A stretch of 64,000 nt of DNA from Mercurialis annua (Eukaryota; Streptophyta; Magnoliopsida; Malpighiales; Euphorbiaceae), in the NCBI RefSeq assembly GCF_937616625.2, contig NC_065570.1, positions 42,291,665 to 42,355,664 of the forward strand. Direction: 5' to 3'. The position numbers and the translations under genes are program-made. The notes under the pieces were generated by a model that saw nothing but the letters and a program-made list of their open reading frames with translations, ran no database searches and was not told where the DNA came from. Positions 43,757-54,590 of the stretch are shown piece after piece (within the stretch, counting starts at the first letter, position 1; each line of letters starts with the position of its first letter).

Positions 43757-46700
43757 TCAGATATTTCCTTTTTCAACCGGTTTACTGATGTTGGGACCAT
43801 GTTGTCCATGATCATGACTCGTTCCATTTTGCCTTGGTACTGATTCGCTTTGTGCTCTTCTTGGACGAAGTATTCAGATAGTGTATTCCCTGAAATCCTC
43901 TCTATCTCAATTTCTGGATCGAAACCTAGACCCGCCTTAGTGGTATGTCCTTTGAAGTCTGGGAGCTCTGATAAACCCTATAACAATTTTCCGATTCCCA
44001 TTCCGGTCAAGTATTTGGCTTTCTTCATCATAAGGATCCTTTTAACATCCATGAATATGCTTTCCTCCATTTGTATGGTGGAGATTCGGAACCCTAGATT
44101 CGGTATCAGTTCATTCTTGGCAAATTTGATCATGTTGATCACTTTTCCTGATTCACCCTCGATTGTGGCTATCCCTCCTTCATACGGGAATTTTATTTTC
44201 TTGTACACCGTAATGGGAACTCCTCCCAGTTCATGGAACCATGGTCTTCCCAATAGCAGTGAGAAAGTAACTGGTATGTCCAGAATGACAAATTCTACAT
44301 ATGCCTCGATGGGTCCAGTTTTAACCAGGGCCTTGAAAGTTCCTTCCACTCCCCTTTTATTCTCGTCATAGGCCCTGATGACCAGTTATGATGGCTTCAA
44401 CGTCGCTGGTGTTAGTCTAAGCCTTAGGAGGATCAGCGCAGGACGAACATTGATAGCAGACCCATCGTCTATCATTACAGTGTTAGTGCGTTTACCCAGG
44501 ATTTTGGATGTGATTTATAGCGCTTTGTTATGCTGTCTATCCTCAAGTGGTAGTTAGTCTTCAGTAAAGACAATCGCGCCTGCCTTCTTCTCAGTCAACT
44601 AGCTGAGCATGACCGCTGGGGTTACATCCAGTTCAATCGTCATTGCTGTTAGTGCCAGTACCATGGCCTTTCTGTGTTATTTGGAAAGTATCATTAGGCC
44701 CCAAATAGATTGACTCGAGGTATGCTTTCCTAGTCGGTTTACTTGTAATCCATCATCCTGAGCCAGTTTCTCATCAGGCGTATTTGCCTCCTTTGGTTGC
44801 TTCAGAGCAAGCTTGTTTACACATTCTAGGTTGGTTTCTGCACCTTTCTTGAACACGATATCCTCCTCGTCATTATCTTCGTTTGAGTTGTACCAAACAT
44901 TGATGGCCCCAATTGTTTTGGTACTTAGAGTCTCAGCTAGCTTCTCCGGAGTAGCAGTTACTTGATCCACGTGATCAAACTCTAGTCCCCAACCGGTTGG
45001 TTCAATCTCGCCGAGCGTTTGCTGGGTGGCGGTGTGTAGAACACCTGGAAGTTGAATTTCCCGGATGGTTGTCCTAGTAAATCCATCTGGGTCGGGGGAT
45101 GGATATTCGAGAAAGAATTCAGGACTTCCTCAGCAGTTTTGTCGCTTCCATGGGCTTCGTCGATCCTCATTATCAGGAGGGAAGAGTCAAATTTTCCATG
45201 TGCTGCCAAGGCTTGGATGGCCTCTTTCAGCTCTATGCACCCCTCTGTAGAGTGCCCGAAATCCTTGTGGTATTTGCATAGCTTACCGTTCAGTGGCAGG
45301 TAGTCTATCAACCCTTGCGATTTCAGCTTTCAAAATAGGGTCGTTAGTGGCTCTGTAACTTGTGTCGTCCCCGTTACACCTAACTTTTCAGTGCTTGCGG
45401 GATTATGTATCGACAAAGGAATCCATAACCTCTCCATAAGTCAGGCCGAAGTTTATAGAGTTTACGCCCTTCGATGGGGGTGTTGCATGATAGTTGGGTA
45501 GCAGATTATTCTGCGTACTGGGCTGTCCCATTGATGGATCATTAATTCTTCCATCTTCTATCAAGTCCTGGATGGATGCTTCATTGTAATGCAGGAGTCG
45601 GTATAGTGGCCCTGAGTCTGATGAAACTTGCAATGGGCGTAAGGGTTGCAATTTGGCGCATTTGGATTTCGTGGATCCCTGGGTGGCCTGGGATGTAGAA
45701 GATCTTGCTTCATCATTCTGTCTAAGACCTTTGTGAGAGGAATAGGGAATTCCAAGAATCTTCTTCCTCCTTGCCCTTGTCTTTGGACGAAGTTCACACT
45801 GGCGCTCTTGTTGTTTGACTAGTAGTTTCACTGATAACCCCCTGTCGGTGTGTTGCGCTTCTTTTCGGACTTTATCTCTTCTACTTGCATCATGTCGTCA
45901 AGTAAGCCCACAAAGGTTTTGGGATTCAAGTTTTGCAGCCTTTCGACCCAATGTGGGAAGATATTCCTGACAACAATTCTGACCCGGTCTTTCTCGGATG
46001 GCTTCTCTTGCAATAGTGTAGCTTTGTATAACCATCTAGCATGGAATTTGGAGAATGCTTCTCCGGGTTTTTGCTTCATCATATCTAGGTCTCTAAGAGT
46101 AACTTCCAGTTTGGAACCTCAACCGTATTGATTAATGAAGGCGGTAGGCAGTTCGTTCCAATCTCCTCTTGTTTTAATAGAAGATCGCAGTACCATCGGG
46201 CTGCATTCCCTTCTAATGACCTTGTAAAGGCCTGATAATCTGTTTGTTCGTTTGGATGGTGGTAGTCATCACAGAGATGAACTAGTTCAAGAGAATGCGG
46301 GGATCGCCCCTTCCACTGAAGTGGCTGAGATCTGGCATCTTGAATTTTGTCGGTAACTTCTCGTCCTCTGCTAGGGAATACTAATCCAAATTGATGAGCT
46401 GGTTGCCATTAATGGTGGCCTAGAGCTGTTCAATCTTCTTCGTTAGGTCCTGATAGGACTGGTATTGTACCAAGTTATGATTTTTGGGCTTTTCGCTCTC
46501 AGCATCATCTTTCAGATGTTCTTTGTACATTGTATTATTGAACCAGTTTTTGTTGCCTCTTTCCCCTCTGAGCCTATCATAGTCTGTTCTGTGTTTCCTT
46601 CTGGACTCGTCGTTCCTCATCGTTTCAGCTGCTTGATCATCGGTGGCATTCTACTCATTTTTCCGACCACCTTCTGTCCCCAGTTGAGGTCTTATGATGT

Positions 46701-46815
46701 TCTCGAGCCATTTCTTCAGGTCTTTGTTTTGTTGCTTGATAGAATCCATGATCTCCCCTTTCATCTCATTGAGTTAACCTTGAGTCACAGAAGCCCCTGC
46801 GTTTGTTTCTGACAT
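43757..46815 (-). pseudogene. Ogre-like gag-protease remnant
   Basis: Starts ATG at 46815 (MSETNAGASVTQG, then a stop). A gag core with QKPGEAFSKFHARW (about 46035-46080) and two CxxH...GH....C motifs (CKFHQTQGHYTDSC about 45605-45660; CKYHKDFGHSTEGC about 45235-45285) follow. The protease active site IDDGSAIN (about 44455-44480) and LLLGRPWFHE (about 44230-44262) are clear. At least six frameshifts or stops break it. The spacing of active site and LLGRPW is that of Ogre/Tat-type gag-pro. No RT follows: the frame peters out before the Retand-like insertion at 43683. Confidence 0.8.
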
Positions 46816-48082
46816 GCTGACTGAGCTGGCTGATCAAGAGAAGACGCTGGAACTGCTCTTGGAACTAGAGTTATTGAGTTGCTTGTAGACTAAGTTGGCT
46901 TATTGTGCTGACGTGAAAGGTGTTGCCGACGTCTTGGGAAGGCTTTCAGGTCTGTAGAGTTTTCCTTATTGCCTTTGCCAGAGAGCAGCCGGGGGGTAAT
47001 TTTTGTTGCTGCATCCACAAAGGGTTAATATGATGTTTTCTACAATGTTGATGCATGAAATGCATGATATGCAAATGCATGAAATGCAGGGTTAGTTTTG
47101 AACACATAGCACGTAGCACGTAGCATATAGCAAGTAAACAGTTTATATCATAGAGACAAATTGTTCCTTCCAACCTTATATCTCCACACACGTGTCTCGG
47201 GCAAGGTTTATTTCCTATGATTTTTGTTCTGGACCATCGCATCGTAATGCAAAAGTCGTCGTTCCTGCAAGCTCTCTTCTAGCAGTTCTAAGGAAGATAG
47301 ACAACATTTGTCAATGCAATGATTCTTTATCTCGTTCTAGAAGGAGTTGAAATATGTAGGGTGGAGGTAGAAGTCCGTTTTGAAATCTAGAGTTTGATTT
47401 AGCCTTACAGCTGTATCTAGTGAAAGGAGTTTTCACTAAACTGGTTATTGGAGATTTGATCAGGTGAAGGAGTTTCACTTGATCAGATTTGCTCTTTTAG
47501 GTCTGGCCCAACCAGATGTTTTTTTAAAATCTGGTTTTTGAAACTGGAAAACGTTTGTTAGGCCAGCCCTAAGACTAAAACTGAAATCGTTGTTTTTTGA
47601 AGACTAGGATTTGGAATCATCACATTGACAATATGCCTCAAATACAAACATTATGTTGGGTATTTTCCTAGAGGGTATTGTCTAAGTTGGAATGCATGTG
47701 GGCTAAGTCGCTCGGTTTTTGTAGTAACCGGTTTAAGGCTCCCATAAACTGATATACCTTTGACAGGTCTCCTCAATCACGAGTACACACGACCGAGGTT
47801 CTAGGCTGTGAGTGATACTGCTCCGCATAAGACGTTCTGGACATTGGGGTGCAATGCCAGAACGTGAGATCGGCTATGAGTATTGGGGCTGGATATGGTC
47901 TCCTAGAGTGTAGGTGAGAAGAGAAGATTTTAATGCAATGCAACAGCTGCGAATATGTCTGGAAAATAAAGCTAGTGATTGATAAGGCACAAGCTGTGCG
48001 ATTTAGGTCCATGGAAACCATTTTTGAAAACAATTATAAACACGTTTTTATGTTTTATGTTTTAAAAACATTTGTTTTTAAT
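46816..48082 (-). other. Leader region of the Ogre-like element
   Basis: Between PBS and gag start. No convincing ORF. A cluster of short direct repeats (ATGCATGAAATGCATGAT-like, about 47050-47090, and GCACGTAGCACGTAGC, about 47107) is visible. A long untranslated leader is usual for Ogre-like elements. Confidence 0.6.
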
Positions 48083-48100
48083 CCCTAGAGGATTCGCCAC
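48083..48100 (-). other. Primer-binding site of the Ogre-like element
   Basis: In element sense GTGGCGAATCCTCTAGGG begins exactly where homology between the two LTRs stops. TGGCGA-CTC-type sites are reported for Ogre elements, and this one may carry a mutation. Confidence 0.55.
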
Positions 48101-50041
48101 TACGAGCGGAGCGAGGTTCGGGGGCCGCTTGCCCAAGGCTTATGGCTGACTTCCTGATCAAAATGGTTTGAAAAATGGAGTCGCCACCTAGTTCGACTAT
48201 GAAATGACTTTTAACTTACTAGGTAACCTTACTCGCCTATGGGTAAGATTACCGTGCATCGGACCAAAGATTAGGGTTCGCGGACCTCCCCGAGACTCTT
48301 GTGCTTGGCTTATCTATTATCAGATTTATTTACTGGACATATTTGTTTTATAATCATCTCAACAGTATATGCAGTTCATGGGATATAAAAGATGGAAATA
48401 AACAGGGATGAAAGCAGTAAACACGTTTGACGCGCATATGACTCGATCAGGACTGGCATTTGAGGCAAGTAGCAGGTACTCCTAAACATACATTTAACCT
48501 TAAAGGTTTCTAGCAAATAGCATAATTCTGGCTAGTCTGGATATTTTACATGTACAAAGCCTTAACCGGATGTAAATATTTGGTTGATTGATCTTATTAG
48601 TAAGTCTTGAAAGATCTATAAGACCATTAAAACTTTTGCATGGTACTCCTAAAATGTGTAAGTGACTGGTTGGAATTTCATTATTTGGCAAATTTTATGT
48701 GATTAATCCTTTAACCGGTTAATATTCAATTTGGTATGCTTTTTGAAAGCGATAAACATTTCCAATTGGCCCATGTACGGTTGGTATACATGCAAGGTTA
48801 AAGATACTTTTAAACCTCGTTAAGTTTTTAACTGTCTTTCAGTCTCGCAGTTTTGACTGTCGGTGTGGTCAGAATGGGCTCTCGGTCAGATCACGATAAT
48901 TATGCGTCTCGTCGTTCCGGTTCTACTTGTTAGCTTCTTGGTCGATTCTGAGTTCGGGTTATCCCGGAATCGGCTATGGAAATTGCTAGTTTGCTGGACC
49001 TCGGGCTCGTGGGCTCGGTTTATACACTATTTTATATTACTGGACTTCTAAGTCCATTTAACATCGAGTCTGGCCCATTATATTACTGAATATTAAAGTC
49101 TATGAAATTCTCTACATATGGGTTCAAACTAGGCATCACTTGGAGTCCGGATGAGTCTGAAAATGCGTCTTGAAGTTTGGATCCAATCTGGGAATATCTG
49201 GGAGCGAATCTGGAAAAGATAACGAACGACGAACACGACGCCGGTGTGACTGCCGGCGCTGGAAGGATGGAGTTGCGGCACCGCCACCTTTTTCTGGCGG
49301 CGGTGCCGGTTGTAGGGACGGTGGAGGAGGCGTGGACAGTAGTTCCGGGGTTTCGTTTTTTGGTCCGTTCTCACTCGTTTTAGCTCCATTTGTCGTGTTA
49401 CAATAGTCAAAAATGCATAAAATCGAACAAGGAATTCAAATATTGCATTTATAGAGTGTTTAAAGCTGATTTAAACAAAAAGTTTTGAATTTCCAGCAAT
49501 TTATTTTAGGTGTTTTTTCAGGGCAAAAAACACCTAAAAACATGTATTCTAAGGGATTTAGCCAATTGGGTTTCTTGATTTAAACATAAACATAATTATA
49601 TCAAATTAAAATACATATCAACGGTTTCATGGAAATTTGACAATCAAATTATTAATTCTAGCATGGCAATTTTCAAGGCAAAAATGAACAATAAGTTAAA
49701 CTTGAATCCTAATTTAATCATGGCACATGAAATTCAAAGGAACAATATAAAAGGTCCTCAGAATTATCGGTCTGAGTTGTTGGCTCGTTTGCTGGCAAAA
49801 GTGGATGCGGATCCAGCTTCGAGTCTGTGCAGGACCGTGTTCTTGGAGAATTAAAGCGTTACTTAGATGTTTTTAGGACTATAATTGAGTGAAATTTGTG
49901 TGTGGTGTGTGCTAGGGTGTTCGGCCAAGTTAGGGTTTTCTAGGGGCGGGGATCGAATTTTAAATATATGGTTTTTACCTTTCATCATTGGACGTTTCGG
50001 TACCTTATCCTTTTTACCTATCCGGTAAATAGTTATCTACA
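48101..50041 (-). repeat. 5' LTR of the Ogre-like element, shared with a neighbouring copy
   Basis: Aligns with 15901-18019 and 28310-28510 but lacks about 0.5 kb near 49985. Starts TGTAGATAAC in element sense. On its left it has PBS, leader and gag. On its right it has polypurine tract and 3' internal sequence homologous to 28511-28855. It thus serves as 5' LTR of one copy and 3' LTR of another. Confidence 0.75.
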
Positions 50042-50779
50042 GTTTGCCCCCTCTTTAACAAGAATTGACAATGTAGGTCAATTCCTATTAACGAAGTAAC
50101 TTGCTATTAGACAATCGACAAGGGCACTGTCCATCATTGGAGGTACTCGCTGGTGGTTTGTTAATGCCCTAGCCTGAGCATTACCCGTTGTGGTGCATGA
50201 CTTTAACTTCATGCCCCGTAGTTCTAGTCTACTCCATACCTGTCCGGGAGTAGGTGTTCTAAACTGTCCAGAAGGTCGTCCATTGAGCCTGAACTGTCTG
50301 TTGTCTGCCCCGTGGAATGGAGCTATAAACGCTCAGCTGTCCTGAGAGTGATCCAATTTCTTGGACCTCTAGAAATTATTTTGTCCGGTGCTTCTTATAT
50401 TTGCAGAAGGGATAACACCGCCTTGGCCATCCAAAGAGCCACCTTATTACGTAGGTGCCTGGATTTATCCTATTCCGAGCCGCTTAGGTCAATAGAGGGA
50501 ACAACATCCCTTTGGCCGTCCCAAGGGCACCCTATTGTGTAGGTGCCTGGATTTTGTAGTTATCCCACAACTAGCAGAAGTGTCTGAATTTTATTTGAAC
50601 TATTGCAGACAGTATTTAAGGTGTCTTCTCGATATTAAATCCTCTTATGTCTAGAGTCTGGCACGTAGGATTAGGCCGTTGTTATATTATTTTGGCAGTT
50701 GCGTTCTGCATATTACAGAATGGCGTGGCGATGTATTTCTATCATTAGCCAATTCAATCCCGTCACTTGGGCAATTTTC

Positions 50780-51300
50780 AGGTCTAATTCTTTGGGAATA
50801 TTCGTGATTTTTCCTCTGGGGAAATGTCATTTCTAGTCCAATCCTATGGGGAGACTGTGTTTATAACCCGGTCCTTTGGGGTGGCTGTGTTTCCCAATTC
50901 GATCCTCTAGGGAGACTGTTTTAGTCTGATCCTCTAGGGCTGTTGTATTTCTAATCCGATCCTTTAAGGTGGCTGTGTTTCTAATCTAATCCTCTGGAGC
51001 GACTGTGTCTTCTAATCTTTCCTCTGGGGCGACCGTGTCTTCTAATCTGTCCTCTGGGGCGACTATGTTTCTGGTCCAATCCTCTGAGGTGGTTGTATCT
51101 GTACTTCGATCCTCTAGGGTAACTGTGTTTCTAATTCAATCCTCTGGGGTAGCGGTGTTTGTGATCCAATCCGTTGGGGTGACTTTGCTTCTAAACTAAT
51201 CCTTTGGGAGAATGCGCTGTGTATTCTATCTCCGGGGTGATTGCATCTTCGTTTTTGATCCTTTGGGATATATTCTAGTATGATCCGCTAGGGCAACTTT
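50780..51300. repeat. Minisatellite, about 30-33 bp period
   Basis: Around 15 diverged units of the type CTGTGTTTCTAATC plus CGATCCTCTGGGG. Unit length varies slightly. Confidence 0.78.
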
Positions 51301-51629
51301 CTGACTAGTCCATTGGGGATTTCTATTGATTCGAGCTTCTATGGAGTATGTTCCTTTAGGAGTTTTTATTTTTATCAACCTTCTGGAGAAGTCTTCTGGT
51401 CTGTCCACTAGGCATTTACTTTGGCATATCCTCCGGGAAATCATTTTGGTTGTTCATTAGGGAAATTTTCTAGTGGAATTTTTCGGGAGTTCCATTTTTA
51501 TTAGATCCTCTAGGGAGTGTTATGGTTTGTACTATGGGAAAAACCTTCTGGTTGCTTAATTGGAGATATTATTGTTGCCTTGCATTCCATTTGGGATTTT
51601 TCCATTCGTTAAGTCCATTGAGGAGTCCA

Positions 51630-51785
51630 TATCTTGGTGTCTACCATTGCTTCGGTGTCCTTCTATCGTATCATGGTGTCATTCTACCATTGCTTCGGTG
51701 TCTTTCTACCGCATCGTGGTGTCTTTCTACCATTCCTTTGACGTCGCTCTACCATTTCTTTGGTGTCTTTCTACCGTATTTTTTA
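51630..51785. repeat. Short tandem array, TTTCTACC(N)TTGGTGTC type
   Basis: Seven or so units of 20-24 bp based on GGTGTCTTTCTACCATTGCT. It sits between two other arrays of the same element. Confidence 0.65.
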
Positions 51786-52095
51786 ATCTTGTCTTCTAGG
51801 GCATCCATGTTCTGTATTCTATCCTCTAGGAATCAGTGATCTGTATTCTGTCCTTTGGGAACTCGTGCTCTGTATTATGTCCTCTAGGGAACCCGTGCTC
51901 TCTATTCTATCCTCTAGGGAATCCGTGGTTTGTATTATGTCCTATAGGGAAACCGTGCTTATATTCTGTCCACTAGGGAATCTATGCTCTGTATTCTATC
52001 TTCTAGGGAATCTATGCTCTGAATTATATTCTTTGGGTAATTTTTCTTATCAAATCCTCTAGGGAAATGTAGTCTTGTCAAATCCTTTGGGGAAG
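51786..52095. repeat. Minisatellite, about 33 bp period
   Basis: About nine units of the type TCTGTATTCTGTCCTCTAGG followed by GAATCCGTGC. It is related to the 50780 array through the shared TCCTCTAGGG core. Confidence 0.75.
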
Positions 52096-52259
52096 TATTT
52101 TAGTTCATTGAGAAGGTAGTCTGCTTCTATGCTAATTGCACTGGGGATGGTTGGTTGTCCTGCTCTGCCGAGGTTGAAATTCAGTCTAGTCCTGAGATTT
52201 GGAATCTGAAATTTGGGTTTTGGTGTTCCGTATATTTTGAAAACGCGATTCCAAGTGTG

Positions 52260-52529
52260 GAGGATCATAAAACTCGTGGCTGGGGTATTGAGGATCTGAA
52301 AACCTGTGGCTATGGTGTTAAGGATAAAAAAACACGTTCCTCTAGTGTTGACGATCTGAAAACCCGAGACTCTGGTGTTGAGGATCTGAAAACCCATGGC
52401 TATGGTGTTGAGAATCTGAAAACTCGTGGCTCTGGTGTTGAGGATTTGAAAACCCACGACTCTGGGGTCGAGGATCTGAAAACCCGTGATTCTGGTATTA
52501 AACATCTGAACACCCATGACTCTGGTGTC
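52260..52529. repeat. 30-bp minisatellite, nine exact-length units
   Basis: Nine units of exactly 30 bp (GAGGATCTGAAAACCCGTGG CTCTGGTGTT type; 3-10 differences per unit). The array is open in both strands: the plus frame gives EDLKTRGSGV-like decapeptides, the minus frame a similar repeat. Open frames follow from the 30-bp period and are no proof of coding. Confidence 0.92.
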
Positions 52530-52789
52530 TACTTTTTAGTTTAGCTATATTGCCAATTTGTTGCGGTATTGTCTCCTTGGCAGGTTGCGTTTGGTTGATG
52601 TGCCAGGGAGTCAAATGCCTTTCAGTCGGGATTATCACGACCCGATTTTCGAATCGCAGCTGGCGCTAGGGAATGGGAGTTTTAGTTTTTTAACCCGTAG
52701 CAAGCCTAATACCACAATAACGTTTTTGCTAACAATTAACCATAGAGTTACAATACAAACTGAAGCACGTATGCAAACATATATACATA

Positions 52790-52930
52790 CACTACTATAA
52801 AATAGAGAATTACCGACGGGAAAATTCTAATTTAACGACGGACTTTAGTCTTTTACCGACAGAAAACTGATTTACCGATGGATTTTAGCCTTTAAGCAAT
52901 TTGTTGCTTAACTGATGTTTTCTAGTAGTG
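52790..52930. mobile_element. CACTA-type MITE, 141 bp
   Basis: Starts CACTACTATAAAA and ends TTTTCTAGTAGTG, with the 3-bp TSD ATA on both sides (52787-52789, 52931-52933). Subterminal ACCGACGG-like motifs repeat four times, as is usual for CACTA (En/Spm) elements. Non-coding. Confidence 0.88.
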
Positions 52931-53343
52931 ATATATACACTAATTTGATCGATACAATACATATGGGCACATCACTTCCGTACTGCGTACATATTGGCCC
53001 AACGATATAGAAATATATAACTAGTGTACTAGGTCACATCACGGGCAACTAGCGCCATGGTAAAAACAACATCTGACGTAGCCTATAAAAAGATATATAT
53101 ACAACCGCAAGTACAAACAAAGATATCACAATACATTGTTGTCTCAGGCCACGACTCTGTCAAAAGCAACCTACTACTGCATCTCTACGGAAGTTAGGAA
53201 CTATACATGCAAAGGACAAATTTCGGATCAAAAGGGTGGACTATGGTCAAGTCCAAACTCTAAACACCTGAAAATGGTAAACATCAACCGGGTCAGACTA
53301 CGATGAGTGAGATTACACATTACTAAAGGTATTATATAAAATA

Positions 53344-53731
53344 GGCGCAATTGCATCAAAATTCACGAACTTTCACGTGTTTTTGATTTTTAACATAATC
53401 TTTTTTTCTTGGCGTATTTAACATTAACTTTCATTTTTTGGCATATTTGTCCATGAGACCATTTTCTTTGAAACTTTTTGTTGTATTGGATGTGAAACGG
53501 TTCATTGTTTTTGCATATTTGTTCACGATCCCATTTCCTTTGAAAAGTTTTTGTTGTTTTGGGTGCAAAATGGTGCTGTTTTTCATCCAAAACGGCGCCG
53601 TTTTTCCTCTAAAACGGTCTTGTGGAAAAATATGCCAAAAAATAAAAGTTAATGTTAAATACGCAAAGAAAAAAGATTATGTTTAATACCAAAAACACGC
53701 GAAAGTTTGTGATTTTTGGTGCAATTAAGCC
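53344..53731. mobile_element. Mutator-type MITE, 388 bp, 9-bp TSD
   Basis: Inverted repeats of about 105 bp: GGCGCAATTGCATCAAAA at the left and the reverse of GGCTTAATTGCACCAAAA at the right. They are flanked by identical 9-bp repeats TATAAAATA (53335-53343, 53732-53740). Long TIR and 9-bp TSD are diagnostic for the Mutator superfamily. The spacer between the arms holds AAACGGCGCCGTTTT. The ORFs in it are inverted-repeat artefacts. Confidence 0.92.
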
Positions 53732-54590
53732 TATAAAATAACATCACATTGAAAACAAAACAATTATACAAACATACATTATAAGCCAAGTATGTGATCC
53801 GATCAAAACCCTAATCCTGAAAACAATCCTGAAGTAGGTATTTCCTAGTAGTAGTGAGCGAGTTTAACCTATACCAAGTTGTATAGTCCCAAGATAGTTC
53901 GACCGAGTTAAACTAGTACCATTTCTTAAAACCAAACGATCGATTATTATGGATCTTCAGATAGTTCGATCGAGTTCAACTCACTAGACACAGGTCCCGA
54001 GATAGTTCCACCAAGTTTAACCTCGTGTCTAACACTAAAGAGTTAGTCTATTATATTATCTATGACTTACCTGACACCAGTGACCACACAGTCCTATTGA
54101 CACCCAATAGATAGGTTGTTTCCTCGGATTGTACACTGGTTTTCATATTTATAAATAGTCGATAAAAAAATATATGATACAATCAGTTCATATAATATGC
54201 AAGGCATTTGATAATAGTACTTATAACATATCAAGTATCTTTTATGTGATGATACACAAAAGTAAAAAAGTGTAACTCACATAGACCGCTATCAAATTAA
54301 CTATGATATCAATATGATAACTGAACCCAGCTAAGCCAAACTCGTCATCTTGTAGCTCGTCGATACGTCTGTTATATATTCAAAATCATACGTACGTTTA
54401 GTTCATAAACATTAACTTAATATCAAAATCCTAAGTTACAACTTAGGTCAATACAATCTTATTCTTTAATATGATTCTTGAATTCATTAACTCGTAATTT
54501 CATTCTATACTTAGTCAATACCATTTGTTGTATTCGTCTTATCAATTACCAATTGCTTGTCACGTTCATTTCGAAGCCCTAACTTTAAAC

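Larger units (their letters stand above)
15901..50041 (-). mobile_element. Ogre/Tat-like LTR retrotransposon, RT-less, heavily nested
   Basis: Two homologous LTRs in the same orientation (15901-18019 plus 28310-28510; and 48101-50041) bracket, in minus-strand order, a PBS-like site, a long leader, a gag-protease remnant, an antisense PMD-type gene with minisatellites on both sides, and a polypurine tract. Nested in it are a gag-only element (18020-28304), a solo LTR (30578-31486) and a Retand-like element (34026-43678), each with a TSD. Subtracting them leaves about 13.3 kb, within the size range of Ogre-like elements. No RT, RNase H or integrase coding is visible, so it is non-autonomous or deleted. 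The lineage call rests on the protease and gag motifs, the antisense gene and the 3' minisatellites. Confidence 0.75.
50042..52540 (-). mobile_element. 3' internal region of an adjacent Ogre-like copy
   Basis: Begins with the polypurine tract (50042-50056) and aligns with 28511-28855 (for example CCCCGTGGAATGGAGCTATA in both), then runs into minisatellites unlike those of the other copy. No PMD gene or pol is seen before it ends near 52540. It is a truncated copy in tandem with the main Ogre-like element. Confidence 0.65.
52633..54590 (-). mobile_element. Truncated LTR of the 10907/56929 family with two MITEs
   Basis: On the plus strand it starts TATCACGACCCG (TGTCACGACC with one change), then GGCGCTAGGGAATGGGAG and CCCGTAGCAAGCCTA. 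The CCTATTGACACCCAATAG block at about 54090 matches 11850 and 57870. The homology stops near 54590, just before the place where the palindrome cluster would be. Two MITEs inserted into it. The decayed condition suggests that it is older than its relatives. Confidence 0.75.

Noticed and set aside
48174..48190. TGGAGTCGCCACC (reverse TGGCGACTCC) as the primer-binding site of the Ogre-like element
   Set aside because: The motif is also present in the 3' LTR copy at about 15978, and the homology between both LTRs goes on for about 75 bases beyond it. The site at 48083-48100, where homology ends, fits better.
52155..52544. Gene for a decapeptide-repeat protein
   Set aside because: The frame follows from a 30-bp minisatellite that is open on both strands. 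No start context or domain outside the repeat.
53390..53686. ORFs of 66 and 82 codons with similar repeated peptides
   Set aside because: Produced by the long inverted repeats of the Mutator-type MITE.
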